From positions 3,782,001-3,846,000 of the forward strand of contig NC_133121.1 of assembly GCF_033568475.1 (NCBI RefSeq): a stretch of 64,000 bases of DNA, read 5' to 3'. Shown here piece by piece: positions 1 through 10,424 of this stretch. How positions within the stretch are numbered: position 1 is the first letter of the stretch; each line of letters starts with the position of its first letter. Made by a program: the position numbers and the translations under genes. The notes beneath the pieces are model-generated. The model searched no databases, was not told the DNA's origin, and was given only the letters and a program-made list of their open reading frames with translations. Origin of the DNA: Henckelia pumila. Lineage: Eukaryota > Streptophyta > Magnoliopsida > Lamiales > Gesneriaceae.

Positions 1-291
1 ATCAACACTAGAAAAAAAATATTCAGTTTAAATTTTAGAAGTAAATATATTACAACATATTAAAGTAAAAACAATACAATGACAAATAAAAAGTAAAAAT
101 AAAAAATCAAGCATCAGCGAATCCATCCGAAGAAAGTATCATGCAGTGGATAGAACTCGAAATCAAGCGACGAAAAACATAAACACAATACACTTTGACA
201 TGGGATGCTCGCTGGAATGATTCTGAAACATAAATTTGGGCTCACCACAAGGTCCACAACTAGCATAGACAGCTGACAGCACAATAATGAC

Positions 292-1224
292 TAGAGATGT
301 TAAAATAAACTAAGTCCGTCCAAGACCAATTGAAATTGAGACATCACTCTTGTCATTAGGCCATTAGATCATTTGATATTAAATTGTGATTGAAAATAAT
401 TAAATGTAATAAAATTTGTATACAAGATGTTTAAATTGAAATGTAATAAATTTTTTATTGAGATAGGTATAGTTTTTAATATAAGATGTTGAAAGTTGAA
501 ATATAATATATTTTTTATTGAATAAATGTAATAAATTTTTTATTGAAATATATATAATTTTTAATATAAGAAATGTAATATATTTTTTATTTAACAAATA
601 TAATATATTTTTTTTATTGAGATAGACATAGTTTTTAATATAAAATGTTGAAAGTTGAAATGTCATATATTTTTTATTAAATAAATATAATATTAGAAGA
701 TGTTAAAAGTTTAAATGTATATATTTTTTTTAATAAATTTATATATTTTTTATTGAGATAATGAAATATTTGATAGAGTTTTTAAAAGTTTAATTGTAAA
801 AAAAATTTTAAAAAAAAATTATTTTTTTTTTTAAAAAGCAAGGGTTGACCCGGACCCGGAACCGGCGGTTAACCGGACCCGGAACCGGCGGTTAACCGGA
901 CCCGGACCCGGACCGGAACCGCCGGTTCACCAACCCGGACCGGAACCGGCCAAGGGCGGGCCGGTTAAATACCAACCCGGACCCGGCCCGTGGCCAGGTC
1001 TAAGTTGGATTAGCAACTTTCCAACATACCTAAAAAGTAGGCCGAACCCATCCCAACCCGCGTAATAGTGAGTTGTGGTGAGTTGCGGGTTAGTCCACCA
1101 AATTACACGTAAATCTATCATGTTGGCCCGCCTCGCCATCTAAAATAGATGTGTTGGGCTAGTGGTTTCCCAACCCCCTAATAATGTGGGTCGACCGCTC
1201 TACTAGTCCGTTTTGACAACTCTA
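292..1224. mobile_element. Non-autonomous hAT-family element
   Basis: The element is bounded by short imperfect terminal inverted repeats: TAGAGATGTTAAAA at the left end, and a right end whose reverse complement reads TAGAGTTGTCAAAA. It is flanked on both sides by the same 8-bp sequence ATAATGAC (284-291 and 1225-1232). An 8-bp target duplication and TAGRG-type ends are hallmarks of hAT transposons. No transposase reading frame is present. The left two thirds is very AT-rich and degenerate; the right third holds a GC-rich CCGG-type repeat block. Confidence 0.82.
841..1002. repeat. GC-rich CCGG/GGTTAACC repeat block inside the hAT element
   Basis: A 23-bp unit occurs twice in perfect tandem (851-873 and 874-896), followed by degenerate copies in both orientations containing CCGGAACCGG and GGTTAACCGG. 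Base composition jumps from about 15% to about 65% GC. Dense subterminal repeats of this kind bind transposase in hAT elements. The right edge (GGCCAGGTCTA) itself looks like a hAT end, so this may be a second element nested in the first, but I found no matching left end. Confidence 0.55.
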
Positions 1225-1232
1225 ATAATGAC

Positions 1233-3071
1233 ATAATGTTTTTACAAATTGCACCTTAAATTTTAATTTTTGACAGATTTTATCCAAATCAAGAATCTGA
1301 TTTTTTTCTCAAAAAGAAAAAAAGAATTTGAATTTTTTTAACATATAATACACCGTTCAAAGTGACATATTAGTAATCTATCGATAACTTATCTTATCCA
1401 ATCTCATGCTTAGTTTGTCATATTGTTTATTTATGTACTAAATATTTATCTTAAATCAATCAAATCATTCATTATTTATCTAAAATCAATCAAATCATTT
1501 AATTTAAATTACTATATTACATTTAATAAATAATATTATTCAAATTTTCTTAATTTTTAAAAAAATGAAGAGTAATCATCATCTTTTTTAAAATTTTATC
1601 AATGCAAACAAACTATTATTTATCAATCAAACCAAATATTATCATTTTTTATTTATTTTTATTACGTTATATTATTTATCTATGTATTATTTATCTCATA
1701 ATATCTATCAAACGGTACCTTAGATTATTTATCTATCTATTATTCTATCTGTAACTTCAAACGGTACTTAAATGTTCAAAACACTATTTCATTAATATAT
1801 GCGGTATTCCGAGTGGCATGTTTTCTAGAATTAAATCTCAAGCATTATTATAAATCTATAATATGGTAACAACGAGTATATATACATGCAACAACATAAT
1901 ATAAATATGTATGTGTTATCCAAGCTAGGAATTGAATTGCTCGATCTCTAGCTTGTTTCATTAGTTTTCGCTTGTTTATATACAACGCGAAAGCCAGTAC
2001 TATCCCCCAATTTCAAAAACACGATCATTAAAAAAAAAAAAAAACACACACACACACACACCAAAGACAAATTTTCATTGCTCCCAAAACCAACACCATC
2101 TCTCACGTTTTTTTTTTATACAAATATGTCACCTTTTTTTTCTTTTATTTATAAAAAAAATGTCACTTTTCAAATAAAATGAAATGTGCAGATACCAAGA
2201 AACATCGCACTTCTGTACTGAATGATACAAACAATATGATTGTAGCATGCAAAACACAGCAACGATCTTATTGAACGGCGCCAAGTTGCAAAAAAACCCT
2301 TCATAATCATAATCTGAGAATCCAAAAAATCAATCTAAATTGGTGTAACTCGGCTACTTAAACTTAAACCCCATGATCGATACGGTGGTTTTATTTTTTA
2401 TTTATTACTAAGCATTTCCAATTCATGAATAAAGTCGTTGAACAAACCAATTAAATATTAAAATGGAAAAAAAATATTTATTCTCATCTCCATAGGCATA
2501 CTAAAAAATGCAGAAACTACACGGGTAATATTTCTGAAAAAACTTTTAATTTGCTGAAGCATATTCTCTTGAAGTGATATGTGCACAAGCGACCAGATTG
2601 GAGCAAGCAAATGGCCAATACACAGAATGTTCGGAACACAACAGATGGGGCAAATTATAAAGGGTGCATGCATTGCCAAGTACCACCCTGAGGTCACCTT
2701 TGAGGTATTTTCTTCTTCTTGAGGATGATATAGATTTTCGATCGTAAATTTCTACATGTTGCCCCCTAAATCTGATTATATCTGTCCTACCCTCGCTACA
2801 AGGTTTTGTAAAGTTCGAGTTGTTGACATACCGTACCAGACTTGAGAATTAAAACCCCAAACGATGTTGACATTACAATCTAGCAAAGATAATTTCACCC
2901 ATAACAATGTTGCGTAGTCATACAACAGATTATTCATAAAAACACAAACACTGAAACAAAACAACTAGGCAAAACTCAAAATAACATTTAAAATAAGGAA
3001 GCAGGCCAGCAGATACAAAAGGCATATTTGTGTACCTACTATATGTGTCTCAACTGAAGCGAACATCCAAC
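1233..3071. other. Intergenic DNA and SKIP 3' flank
   Basis: AT-rich DNA with no convincing coding sequence. It includes a short AC microsatellite near 2045-2061 and poly(T)/poly(A) tracts. The last few hundred bases before 3072 probably hold the 3' untranslated region of the SKIP gene, which is read leftward. Short reading frames here (for example 2458-2697 minus) are composition artefacts. Confidence 0.5.
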
Positions 3072-4871
3072 TCAGCGGCCCCTCTCAAATTTGATTCGAG
3101 ACCTACCTGACCCTTCAAAACCATCTCGCATGGATCCAGCACTGGCCTTTAAGGTACCTCCGCTTCCAACTTTGTCCATCGCTTTCTTGCCAGTCTTGAC
3201 CTCCGTCAAAAATTGATCCAAGCCAAAGGGATCTTCCTCGGGCTGCTGCTCCTTGTCAAACTCAACAGGTCTATCTCTAGGGCCAGACCTCTCGGAAGTA
3301 CCTGCAAATGCCTTGTCAGGCTTGAAGCGCTCCGTTTTCATCAACTTATCTAGCTGCTCATCTTCACCTCCATACATCTCATCATCTACATCTTTCTTAG
3401 GTTTGTATAGAGTATTCATAGTTGATTGAGCAGTAAACAGGCCCTTGTCATAGATGTTGTAGGCGTCATCCGTGGCAAAACCAGAATCCATTCCTTTCTC
3501 CTGGTTAAACAACCTCTGATCGTACATAACTTCACCTCCCTTTCCTCCAGTGGAGGCCATTCCAAGAGCAACTTTCTCACTGATATCACGGTCTCTATCC
3601 CTCGTAATTTTGCTCTTCTTCCCCATAGCAGCATCTTTTGCCTCCAGTCTCCTCTCCCTCTCCCTTTCTCTACGTCGCTCCTCGCGAATTTTCTCCCGAT
3701 TCGATCTATCCTCTCTCTCTTCCTTGGTTTCCTTTGGAGCATCTCTTACACGCTCAAAATCCATCCTTATGTCACCGTCATTGGCTGCAACCCTCTCAGA
3801 AGGCATTGGCACAGCAGCAGCTGGAGCAACACCAGTTCTCTCGGATCGTGCCTTTCGCGCCAACTCTCGTAGTTCCATTTCCTTCTTCTCCTTTTCTTTC
3901 ATCATCATCTCCTTCTGAACCTTAGATCGCACTGCAACAGCCTCTCTTGCTTTCTGTTCAGCAACATACAACGCCTCAGATAACTTGGCAAAATTATCAT
4001 TAATCTGCACATCCTGAAGACCCCGCCCATCTGCAGCCAGACGCTTGTCCAGTGGTATGGTGTACCCTTTGGCATTTTTCCAATTAGAAATACAAGGTGG
4101 GATTTTCCAGTCCTGCTGGTCCTTCACAGTCACAGGACGGGGCGGAGAATGCATAACTGGCACCGGCGGAGAACCAGAAGCCTTTGGAACCCTCTTGTGC
4201 TTAAACTTGGGAGGCTCCAAAGGATCTACTGGCATCTCTACCATCCGAATGATTCTCTCCTTGGCCCCTGAGTTAAAAGCTGCAGACTGCTGTGACGGTT
4301 TGTACTTAATAAACTTAGAATCCGAGGACTGAGTGGGAACATTTTTTGGCTGCGCGGCACTCAACCTCACGTTAACAATCTTCTCAAGAGCAGCCTTGGT
4401 GTCTTGTGTAATCTCATCTATCTCTTTCTGCTTCTCATCCACATCCATCTCCTCCTTTTCATCATTATCCTTCACAACCATTGGAACCAAATCTGAATGC
4501 TGTGAATATACAATCTTCTTTGCGTTCTCATTCTGCCTCACGATAGAATCGTATCTCAAGTTCCCGCTCTCATCCACAGTGAGGGGTAAAGTCTTACCGG
4601 AAGGTTTCTGACCAGTACTCCGGCCCATGCCAAGTGGGTATTGTGCATAGTGAATTTCAGGGAATGCCCCTCCGTCGCCGAAGTCCTCAGGTTTCGAGGG
4701 CTTAAACCCAGCCCGTTTCAAGTATGGGGGCACTGGCTTGGCCTTGAAGGTCTCTACATTGTCAGCCTCGGATAAAGTGTACCTACTTTTAAACCATGGA
4801 TCATTGGAGTGATCATAATTTGTATTTACAGATGACTTTGCCTTTGGAAGAATGTCTTTTAATACCACCAT
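3072..4871 (-). CDS. SKIP: SNW/SKI-interacting protein (SKIP), spliceosome and transcription cofactor
   Basis: Single-exon coding region for 599 aa, close to the roughly 610 aa of Arabidopsis SKIP. The first ATG in frame is at 4871 (MVVLKDILPK); upstream codons in the open frame lack an ATG. The central SNW domain carries the signature SNWKNAKGYTIPLDKRLAAD with SNW at residues 262-264. It is followed by a highly charged Glu/Arg/Lys region (about 320-430) and an acidic C-terminal part with FATDDAYNIYDKGLF. SKIP proteins join the Prp19/NTC-associated spliceosome in the nucleus and act with transcription factors; in Arabidopsis SKIP affects clock-gene splicing and flowering. The 5' leader is probably interrupted by an intron, and a MATE fragment lies within it. 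A truncated copy lies at 9.3-9.7 kb. Confidence 0.95.
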   Translation of the reverse strand: MVVLKDILPKAKSSVNTNYDHSNDPWFKSRYTLSEADNVETFKAKPVPPYLKRAGFKPSKPEDFGDGGAFPEIHYAQYPLGMGRSTGQKPSGKTLPLTVDESGNLRYDSIVRQNENAKKIVYSQHSDLVPMVVKDNDEKEEMDVDEKQKEIDEITQDTKAALEKIVNVRLSAAQPKNVPTQSSDSKFIKYKPSQQSAAFNSGAKERIIRMVEMPVDPLEPPKFKHKRVPKASGSPPVPVMHSPPRPVTVKDQQDWKIPPCISNWKNAKGYTIPLDKRLAADGRGLQDVQINDNFAKLSEALYVAEQKAREAVAVRSKVQKEMMMKEKEKKEMELRELARKARSERTGVAPAAAVPMPSERVAANDGDIRMDFERVRDAPKETKEEREDRSNREKIREERRRERERERRLEAKDAAMGKKSKITRDRDRDISEKVALGMASTGGKGGEVMYDQRLFNQEKGMDSGFATDDAYNIYDKGLFTAQSTMNTLYKPKKDVDDEMYGGEDEQLDKLMKTERFKPDKAFAGTSERSGPRDRPVEFDKEQQPEEDPFGLDQFLTEVKTGKKAMDKVGSGGTLKASAGSMRDGFEGSGRSRIKFERGR

Positions 4872-6000
4872 TCTTCGAACTTCTCTATCCAAACAAGTAA
4901 AGATATACTACTGCAAAGACCCTGCCAAAAACAAAAAAGATCATAAACCAACCTAAGCAACATATTAAAAGGAAGATCTATAGCATGTTAATCTGCCAAA
5001 CATCAGATAACTCTGATGCTATATTTCCATAATCAAAACAGTAACATTATAATTGAATAATAAGCCCAGGATTTTACTCTTTTAGAAGATTTTCAAGCAA
5101 TACCATTTTTAAGTTTTATACCAGTTTAATTATTAAATCAAATTTCAAAAAGAAGACAAGTAATACATAGAGATTGACCAAGTCTATTTTTTACTAAAAT
5201 TTAATTTCTGAATTCAGCTTATGCAAGTTTAATTATTAAAGCAGCCGCCACGCCAGCAGCGCCGAGTTTGAGTCGAGAAACAAACAAATAGTTTATGGGC
5301 AAATGGAAAGCTGTTCCAACAAAGGAATTCAAAATCAAAGGATGGGTGGTGATACCTTGAGCCCGAAGGTAAAACCTTATGGGGTGAAGAAAGGAATTTG
5401 TGACAAGATCAGGGATGGAAAAAAAAAAGATAAGTCTGGGCCAATAAGGTGATGCTGGGGTCTTGGTGCAGATATAAAAAAACATTAGAGAAATTTAGCC
5501 AAAGAAAAGAGATTGGCACCGAACAAACAAGAAGAAATATCACAGACCTCTGCAGTTCCCTTTTCTGCTCTACTCGTAATTCTTTTCCATTCGAAGAACA
5601 CAAAAACCAAAATGATAACTTTTGAAGCAGTAAAACCCAGAAGATATGAACACAAAAAAATTGTAAAAGAACAGTAAAATATAAGTGAATTCTAAAGATT
5701 TATAGACAGACCAGTAAAAAAGGTAGGAGCAGAAAAGCTCGAATATAATGTTACCCCTTGCAAATGGTGTCAAATTGATCCCCTCTCGTACAGCAAATGG
5801 TGTCAAAATAATTCAGCGAACAGAGCGCGATTTGGGCAGAAACAACCATCAAAACCAGCGATCCATCCTATCTACAGATGAAGAAGAAAATCCCTGAAAC
5901 GGATCGAAGCTTCGACAGCGAGATATATGAGCCAAATACCGCAGCACGCGGAGGCAGACGGTAGTGACGGGTTTGGGATTGGGGATAGGGTTTTCTCTTC
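4872..6000 (-). other. Probable 5' leader and leader intron of SKIP
   Basis: Immediately upstream of the SKIP ATG on the minus strand is TTTTTGGCAG, a plausible splice acceptor. A GC-richer segment near 5880-5990, with the look of a plant 5'UTR exon, precedes AT-rich intron-like DNA. Exact exon borders cannot be fixed without transcripts. The interval also contains the MATE-like fragment at 5220-5560. Confidence 0.45.
5220..5560 (-). pseudogene. MATE (DTX) transporter gene fragment, frameshifted
   Basis: Two overlapping minus-strand frames together match one stretch of a plant MATE multidrug/toxin extrusion carrier. The upstream frame gives RSVIFLLVCSVPISFLWLNF and LYLHQDPSITLLAQTYL; the downstream frame gives PDLVTNSFLHPIRFYLRAQG and LNSFVGTAFHLPINYLFVSR. 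The switch falls at a T10 run (A10 on the plus strand, 5419-5428), where one extra T explains the shift. Only about 110 codons, roughly one quarter of a ~480 aa MATE protein, are present, with no flanking MATE exons. It lies in the same orientation as SKIP, in its leader region. The identification rests on family motifs recalled from memory but is specific. Confidence 0.75.
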
Positions 6001-6180
6001 TTATTTCTTTCCTTCAATTCGTACGGGTATTTGCGTGTTATTCTAAAATAAATAGTTTTAGCTCACTTTATTGTAAAAATTAACGTGGGTGTGCATTCAA
6101 TGTTGGAAATTTAATTATTTTTAATGATTTTTTTTTTAAATTTTGAAAATTTAGAGGTATTAAAAAAAAAATTAGAATAG

Positions 6181-6360
6181 GTCTTTTGTGAGAGGTTCTC
6201 ACGAATAAATATTAATATTAGTGGTAAACTATACCCATATTTAAATAATAAGTAATATTTTTGACATAAAAAGTAATATTTTTTATGAGTAACCCAAATA
6301 AAAAACTAATCTCACAAAAATGACTCGTGATACCGTCTTATATGAGTTTTGTCTTAATAT
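6181..6360. mobile_element. Degraded MITE copy
   Basis: The segment starts TTTTGTGAGAGGTTCTCACG, contains AAGTAATATTTTT-type motifs and ends near ACTCGTGATACCGTCTTATA. This is the order seen in an abundant family of ~170-bp palindromic MITEs whose ends read like AGACGGTCTCACG. It is related to the copy at 6531-6683 and to the 50.6 kb copy. Confidence 0.5.
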
Positions 6361-6530
6361 TGACTTTTGTAGACTCTACAAAAGTTTAGTCGTATCCAAA
6401 TTAGATTTTTATAGAGTTGTCTACAAGTATCTAAATTTTCCATAGATTTCCATGATTCTTGTAGATTTCTTTATGTACAAAACTTAAGGAAATAGTAACA
6501 GCAATCATAAAAAACAACATGGACAAAAAC

Positions 6531-6683
6531 TCTTATGAGATGGTCTCAAGGGTCGTTTTTTTTAGACGAGTCTCTTATATGAGTTATCCATTAAAAAATA
6601 TTATATTTTATACCAAAAATATTACTTATTATTATAAATATGAGTATGGTTAACCTGTCTCACGAATGAGACCGTCTCACGGA
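6531..6683. mobile_element. MITE copy with GAGACCGTCTCACG ends
   Basis: The left end TGAGATGGTCTCAAGGGTCG and the right end GAATGAGACCGTCTCACGGA form imperfect inverted repeats. The interior carries ACGAGTCTCTTATATGAG and ATTACTTATTATTATAAA. It is about 150 bp and non-coding. I recognise the pattern as a common asterid MITE family, from memory only. Confidence 0.6.
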
Positions 6684-7129
6684 ATTATGTTACTCAAAAA
6701 TATGTATTCTATTATATTTCGAAATTTATTAATAATATTTTTACTACACAATACTTCATTTTAATGGACTCGGGAATGTCAAAATGTTTTTGAAAAAATT
6801 AATAACATATTAAACCCTATATTTTAGAAAAATTAACATACAAATTCCTATAAGAATGTATAAATGTGTTCGAGTTTGTATAACATAGAAATGAAATATG
6901 CTACATTTTAGAAAACTGAAGGCTGGATTAGCCTATTAATTTTTCTTATGGGTTTTTGTGACTTTAGACTTTTCACAAAAACGATTAATGCAATTAGACC
7001 CACAATTATATTATCTAACTTGATTATTTTAATTAAGCACATAAAAATAATTATCAATAAAATTTGTCGAATAATCGGATAATTAGCATCAGTCCTTACA
7101 AAGATCTTGAATAGGAGAAGAAAGAATTG

Positions 7130-8340
7130 AGATGAATATTTCTATAAATCTTATGTATGATAATATAAAAAATTTTAGTTCTATATTTGATTGGATGTAA
7201 TCAGTATTTTTCTATGTATTACAATTATAATATACTAATTTTCATATTAAGATTGAAATTTTGCTATGATGTTATCACAATTTTATAATTTCAAATAAAT
7301 TTTGGGTGTGCATATATATGTGAAAATTTTCACGAATAATATATACAATAATGTTTATTTTTAAAATTTCAATTAATTTTTCTTGTCCACATATATATAT
7401 GTGCAAATTTCATAAAATTTATATTTTATAATGTAAAAATTTTCGGTTCAAAATCTACAATTTGATCAGATGTTATGAATAATTTTAAATTTTAATTAAA
7501 TTTTTTTTCATATATATCTAAATATTTTCATAACTGTTATACATGATAATGTACCAATTTTTATTCATAATTTGAAATTTAATCCGATGATATCAATATT
7601 TTTTTCGTGTTCATATATATGTATATATGTTAAAATCTTCATAAATGCTATTAATAACTCACCAATTTTTATTTAAAAAAATTGAAATTTGATCGAATTT
7701 TATAGCTATTTTTTAATTTGAGTTATTTTTTTGTATTCACGTATATGAAAAAAAAAATTATGCATTACATATATATATATATATAACAATTCTCAGATAA
7801 AATTTTGAAATTTGATCGGATATTGTCATCTTTTAAAAAAAAATCAGTTATTTATTTGTTTATATACATATATATATTACAATTTTCATAAATTATATAT
7901 ACTAGTCGCGCCTGCACACGCGATGCATGTGTGATTAAAATATGAATATTATTTATTGTATATATATTATATGTTTGTTTCAAAATAATTTTAAATTTGA
8001 AAATAAAATGAGTTGCATGTGATTAAAATATAAATATTATTTATTATATATGTATTAATTTTTGTTTCAAATCAATTTAAATTTAAAAATAAAATGAAAG
8101 CACAAAAATGAAGATTATAATGAACAGATAATGTTTAAAATAAAAATAGAGATTTTGTTTTTTTTTTTAAGGGTATTTTAGATATTTCGTCTTTAACTTC
8201 ACCAAATTAATTTTAATTCGGTTACTAAATAATGCCCTTCTTTAATAAGATAGTAAGATGATAATATAGTAATTTTCGATTTAAATTTAAAATTTAATCG
8301 AATATTATGATTGATCCTAATTTCATAAAAAAATAATTAA
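7130..8340. repeat. Degenerate AT-rich tandem array, ~115-bp unit, split by a Helitron
   Basis: The motif GAAATTTGATCGGAT and variants recur near 7187, 7253, 7460, 7575, 7685 and 7810, spaced mostly 105-125 bp, each followed by a CATATATATATG-type stretch and TTTTCATAAAT. The pattern resumes after the Helitron (AAATTTAATCGAATATTATG near 8290). The copies are strongly diverged, so this is an old satellite-like array. Confidence 0.55.
7902..8258 (-). mobile_element. Small non-autonomous Helitron
   Basis: Read on the minus strand, the element begins TCTTACTATCTTATTAAAG and ends CGCGACTAG, inserted between A and T without a target duplication. A GTGTG/CACAC hairpin precedes the 3' CTAG by about 12 nt. 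These are the diagnostic Helitron features. Its 5' end resembles that of the second Helitron in this window (23978-24241). It is 357 bp with no Rep/helicase coding capacity. Confidence 0.72.
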
Positions 8341-8558
8341 AATTTTACTCAAATGTATTCAACGACAACGACAAAAAATTTGATATTATTCTTTAGATAT
8401 CTATTTATCTTTCTACTAGTAACAATTACACACTATTATACATATTTATGTGTTATCTAAAATAATATAAATATTTTTTAAATTAATATTTCAAAATTTA
8501 ATAAATTTATTATATCATATCAATAATTTTAGATAAAATTTTAAATACAGATTTTTCG

Positions 8559-8862
8559 TCCCGTTTGCTTTCAGTAGATTTTTTAAAAAATAAGTGTTTT
8601 TTAAGTTGGTTTTTAAAAGCACTTTTTAAAGTAATAGCTGAAATAATTTTGTGTTTGGATAAATATGTTGAAAGCACTTTTTAAAGTTGAGTTTTAAAAA
8701 AAGCATTTGAAAAACTATAAATATGGACTTTTAAAAAAGCTTTTATTTTGGCTTAAATAAGTGCTTTTAAAAGCACTTAAAATTTATCCAAACACATTTG
8801 AGTTAATAAAAATACTTTTTTTTAAAAAAAAATTAATAATTGTCTATTGAAACCAAACGGAC
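8559..8862. mobile_element. Palindromic MITE with GTTTG...CAAAC ends
   Basis: The left end CCGTTTGCTTTCAGTAGA and the right end TCTATTGAAACCAAACGG are inverted repeats. Inner copies of AAGTGCTTTTAAAAGCACTT in both orientations make most of the ~300 bp able to fold back. There is no reading frame. The superfamily is not certain; a hAT-type MITE is the likeliest. Confidence 0.6.
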
Positions 8863-9059
8863 TCTAATTGACATTTAAAAAAAAAGTTTTGTTTTTAAGT
8901 TTTTAATTAAAATCAAATTTGTATTCACTCCCTTCCAATTATTTAATACACATTTCTTTTTTTGTTTATAATAAATATATAATTATATATCATATTTAAT
9001 AATATTTTTTCATGATTGTTACCGATAAAAACAAATATATCAATTTACATACGTAGATA

Positions 9060-9330
9060 CATACAACGTGTCCCAAAACCCATTCACGCGATCCCTTTTT
9101 CCCCAAACCCTGGCAGCCCTTCAATGCCATCGATTCGCCGCCTTAGCCCCCGGAAAGCTACCGATTGATGCTAGAAACCTGTTCGGGACTAGAGCTGCGC
9201 GGGTTCTTGTTCTTCGCGATTTTTGAGCTATTTCTGGTCGTTTATTGGTTTCCAGCTTGGGTTAGAAGCTTAAAGTCGTATTTGTGGTCAGCCAAGTCCT
9301 AAACTCGCACCATTTCAGACGTGATTTGGA
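9060..9330. other. GC-richer exon-like segment of unknown origin beside the SKIP copy
   Basis: Composition changes sharply from AT-rich repeat DNA to a stretch near 45-50% GC (CCAAACCCTGGCAGCCC, GCGCGGGTTCTTG) resembling a transcribed plant 5' leader on the plus strand. No long reading frame begins here. It abuts the truncated end of the SKIP copy at about 9331 and may be another captured gene fragment. Confidence 0.35.
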
Positions 9331-9721
9331 TTTCATCATTATCCTTCACAACCGTTGGAACCAAATCCGAATGCTGTGAATTTACAATCTTCTTTGCGTT
9401 CTCATTCTGCCTCACGATATCATCCACGGTGAGGGGCTTACCAGAAGGCTTCTGACCAGTACTCCGGCCCATGCCAAGTGGGTATTGCGCATAGTGAATT
9501 TCAGGAATGCCCCTCCCGTCGCCGAAGTTCTCAGGTTTTGAGGGCTTAAAGTGAAACCCAGCCTGTTTCAAGTATGGGGGCACTGGCTTGGCCTTGAAGG
9601 TCTCTACATTGTCAGCCTCAGATAAACTGTACCTACTTTTAAACCATGGATCATTGGAGTGATCATCATTTGTATTTACAGATGACTTTGCCTTTGGAAG
9701 AATGTCTTTTAATACCACCAT
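9299..9721 (-). pseudogene. Truncated SKIP copy (N-terminal ~130 codons)
   Basis: The frame starts with the same MVVLKDILPKAKSS as SKIP and follows it to about residue 134 (VVKDNDE), then runs into unrelated sequence and a stop after 140 aa. Against SKIP it shows substitutions (Y19D, T32S, K52Q), a two-residue insertion (HF) and small deletions in the LTVD...DSIVRQ region. The SNW domain is absent. Homology continues upstream of the ATG through leader/intron sequence to about 9911, so this is a DNA-level duplication of a segment spanning the exon/leader boundary and not a retrocopy. An expressed short protein is possible but not supported. Confidence 0.85.
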
Positions 9722-9908
9722 TAATCTTCGAACTTCTCTATATAAACAAGTAAAGATATACTACTGCAAAGACCCTGCCAAAAACAAAAAGATCATAAAC
9801 CAACCTAAGCAACTTATTAAAAGGAAGATCTATAGCATGTTAATCAGCCAAACATCGGATAACTCTGATGCTATATTTCTATAATAAAAAAACAGTAACA
9901 TTATAATT

Positions 9909-10018
9909 GAAAACTCTTAAATTTAGGGATAACAACGGGACGGGTCCAAAGGGAGGCGGGGTGAGTCTCAGGTTTAGCCAAACCCGCCTCGTTGTCATCC
10001 CTAATTTTAAGAGTTTTC
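9909..10018. repeat. 110-bp foldback element at the SKIP-copy breakpoint
   Basis: Left arm GAAAACTCTTAAATTTAGGG and right arm CCCTAATTTTAAGAGTTTTC are near-perfect inverted repeats. They continue inward through GGGATAACAACGGGACGGG and CCCGCCTCGTTGTCATCCC, giving arms of about 45 bp. The inner ends look hAT-like (TAGGGATRACAACG). The element begins at the base where similarity to the SKIP leader stops. Confidence 0.7.
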
Positions 10019-10424
10019 AAAAGCACCCATTTACTTTCCAATGAAAAGTCATAACACAAATTTAATAGAATACATTTATTAAATTCTATAACAAATTTCA
10101 CTTAATAATAAATTCCTAACAATATGATTATCTCTGAAATTCAAATACCAAGAATATCTTGTTTGAATTTAACCTCATTATTTTGTCATGTATTCAGTTG
10201 AAGTTAGTTTTGTGACATTGATTTAACTTTAAAATTTTATAATGTAAATAATTCCAAAAACTACGATTGCTACATTATATATACAATATACAATTAAATC
10301 GCACAGTACATACAAAGTCCAATAATAAAAGTAGCCCGTCAAAAGTTTTGGCTTGAGGCCCATTAACGGCGACGGATAATCTTTTTTCAGCTGCTGGAGA
10401 ACATAATCGGTAATTTGAAGCCGA

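Larger units (their letters stand above)
6001..7129. other. AT-rich intergenic DNA with two MITE copies
   Basis: Upstream flank of SKIP. Apart from two copies of a GAGAC-GTCTCAC type MITE (listed separately) I see no coding sequence or RNA gene. Confidence 0.5.
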
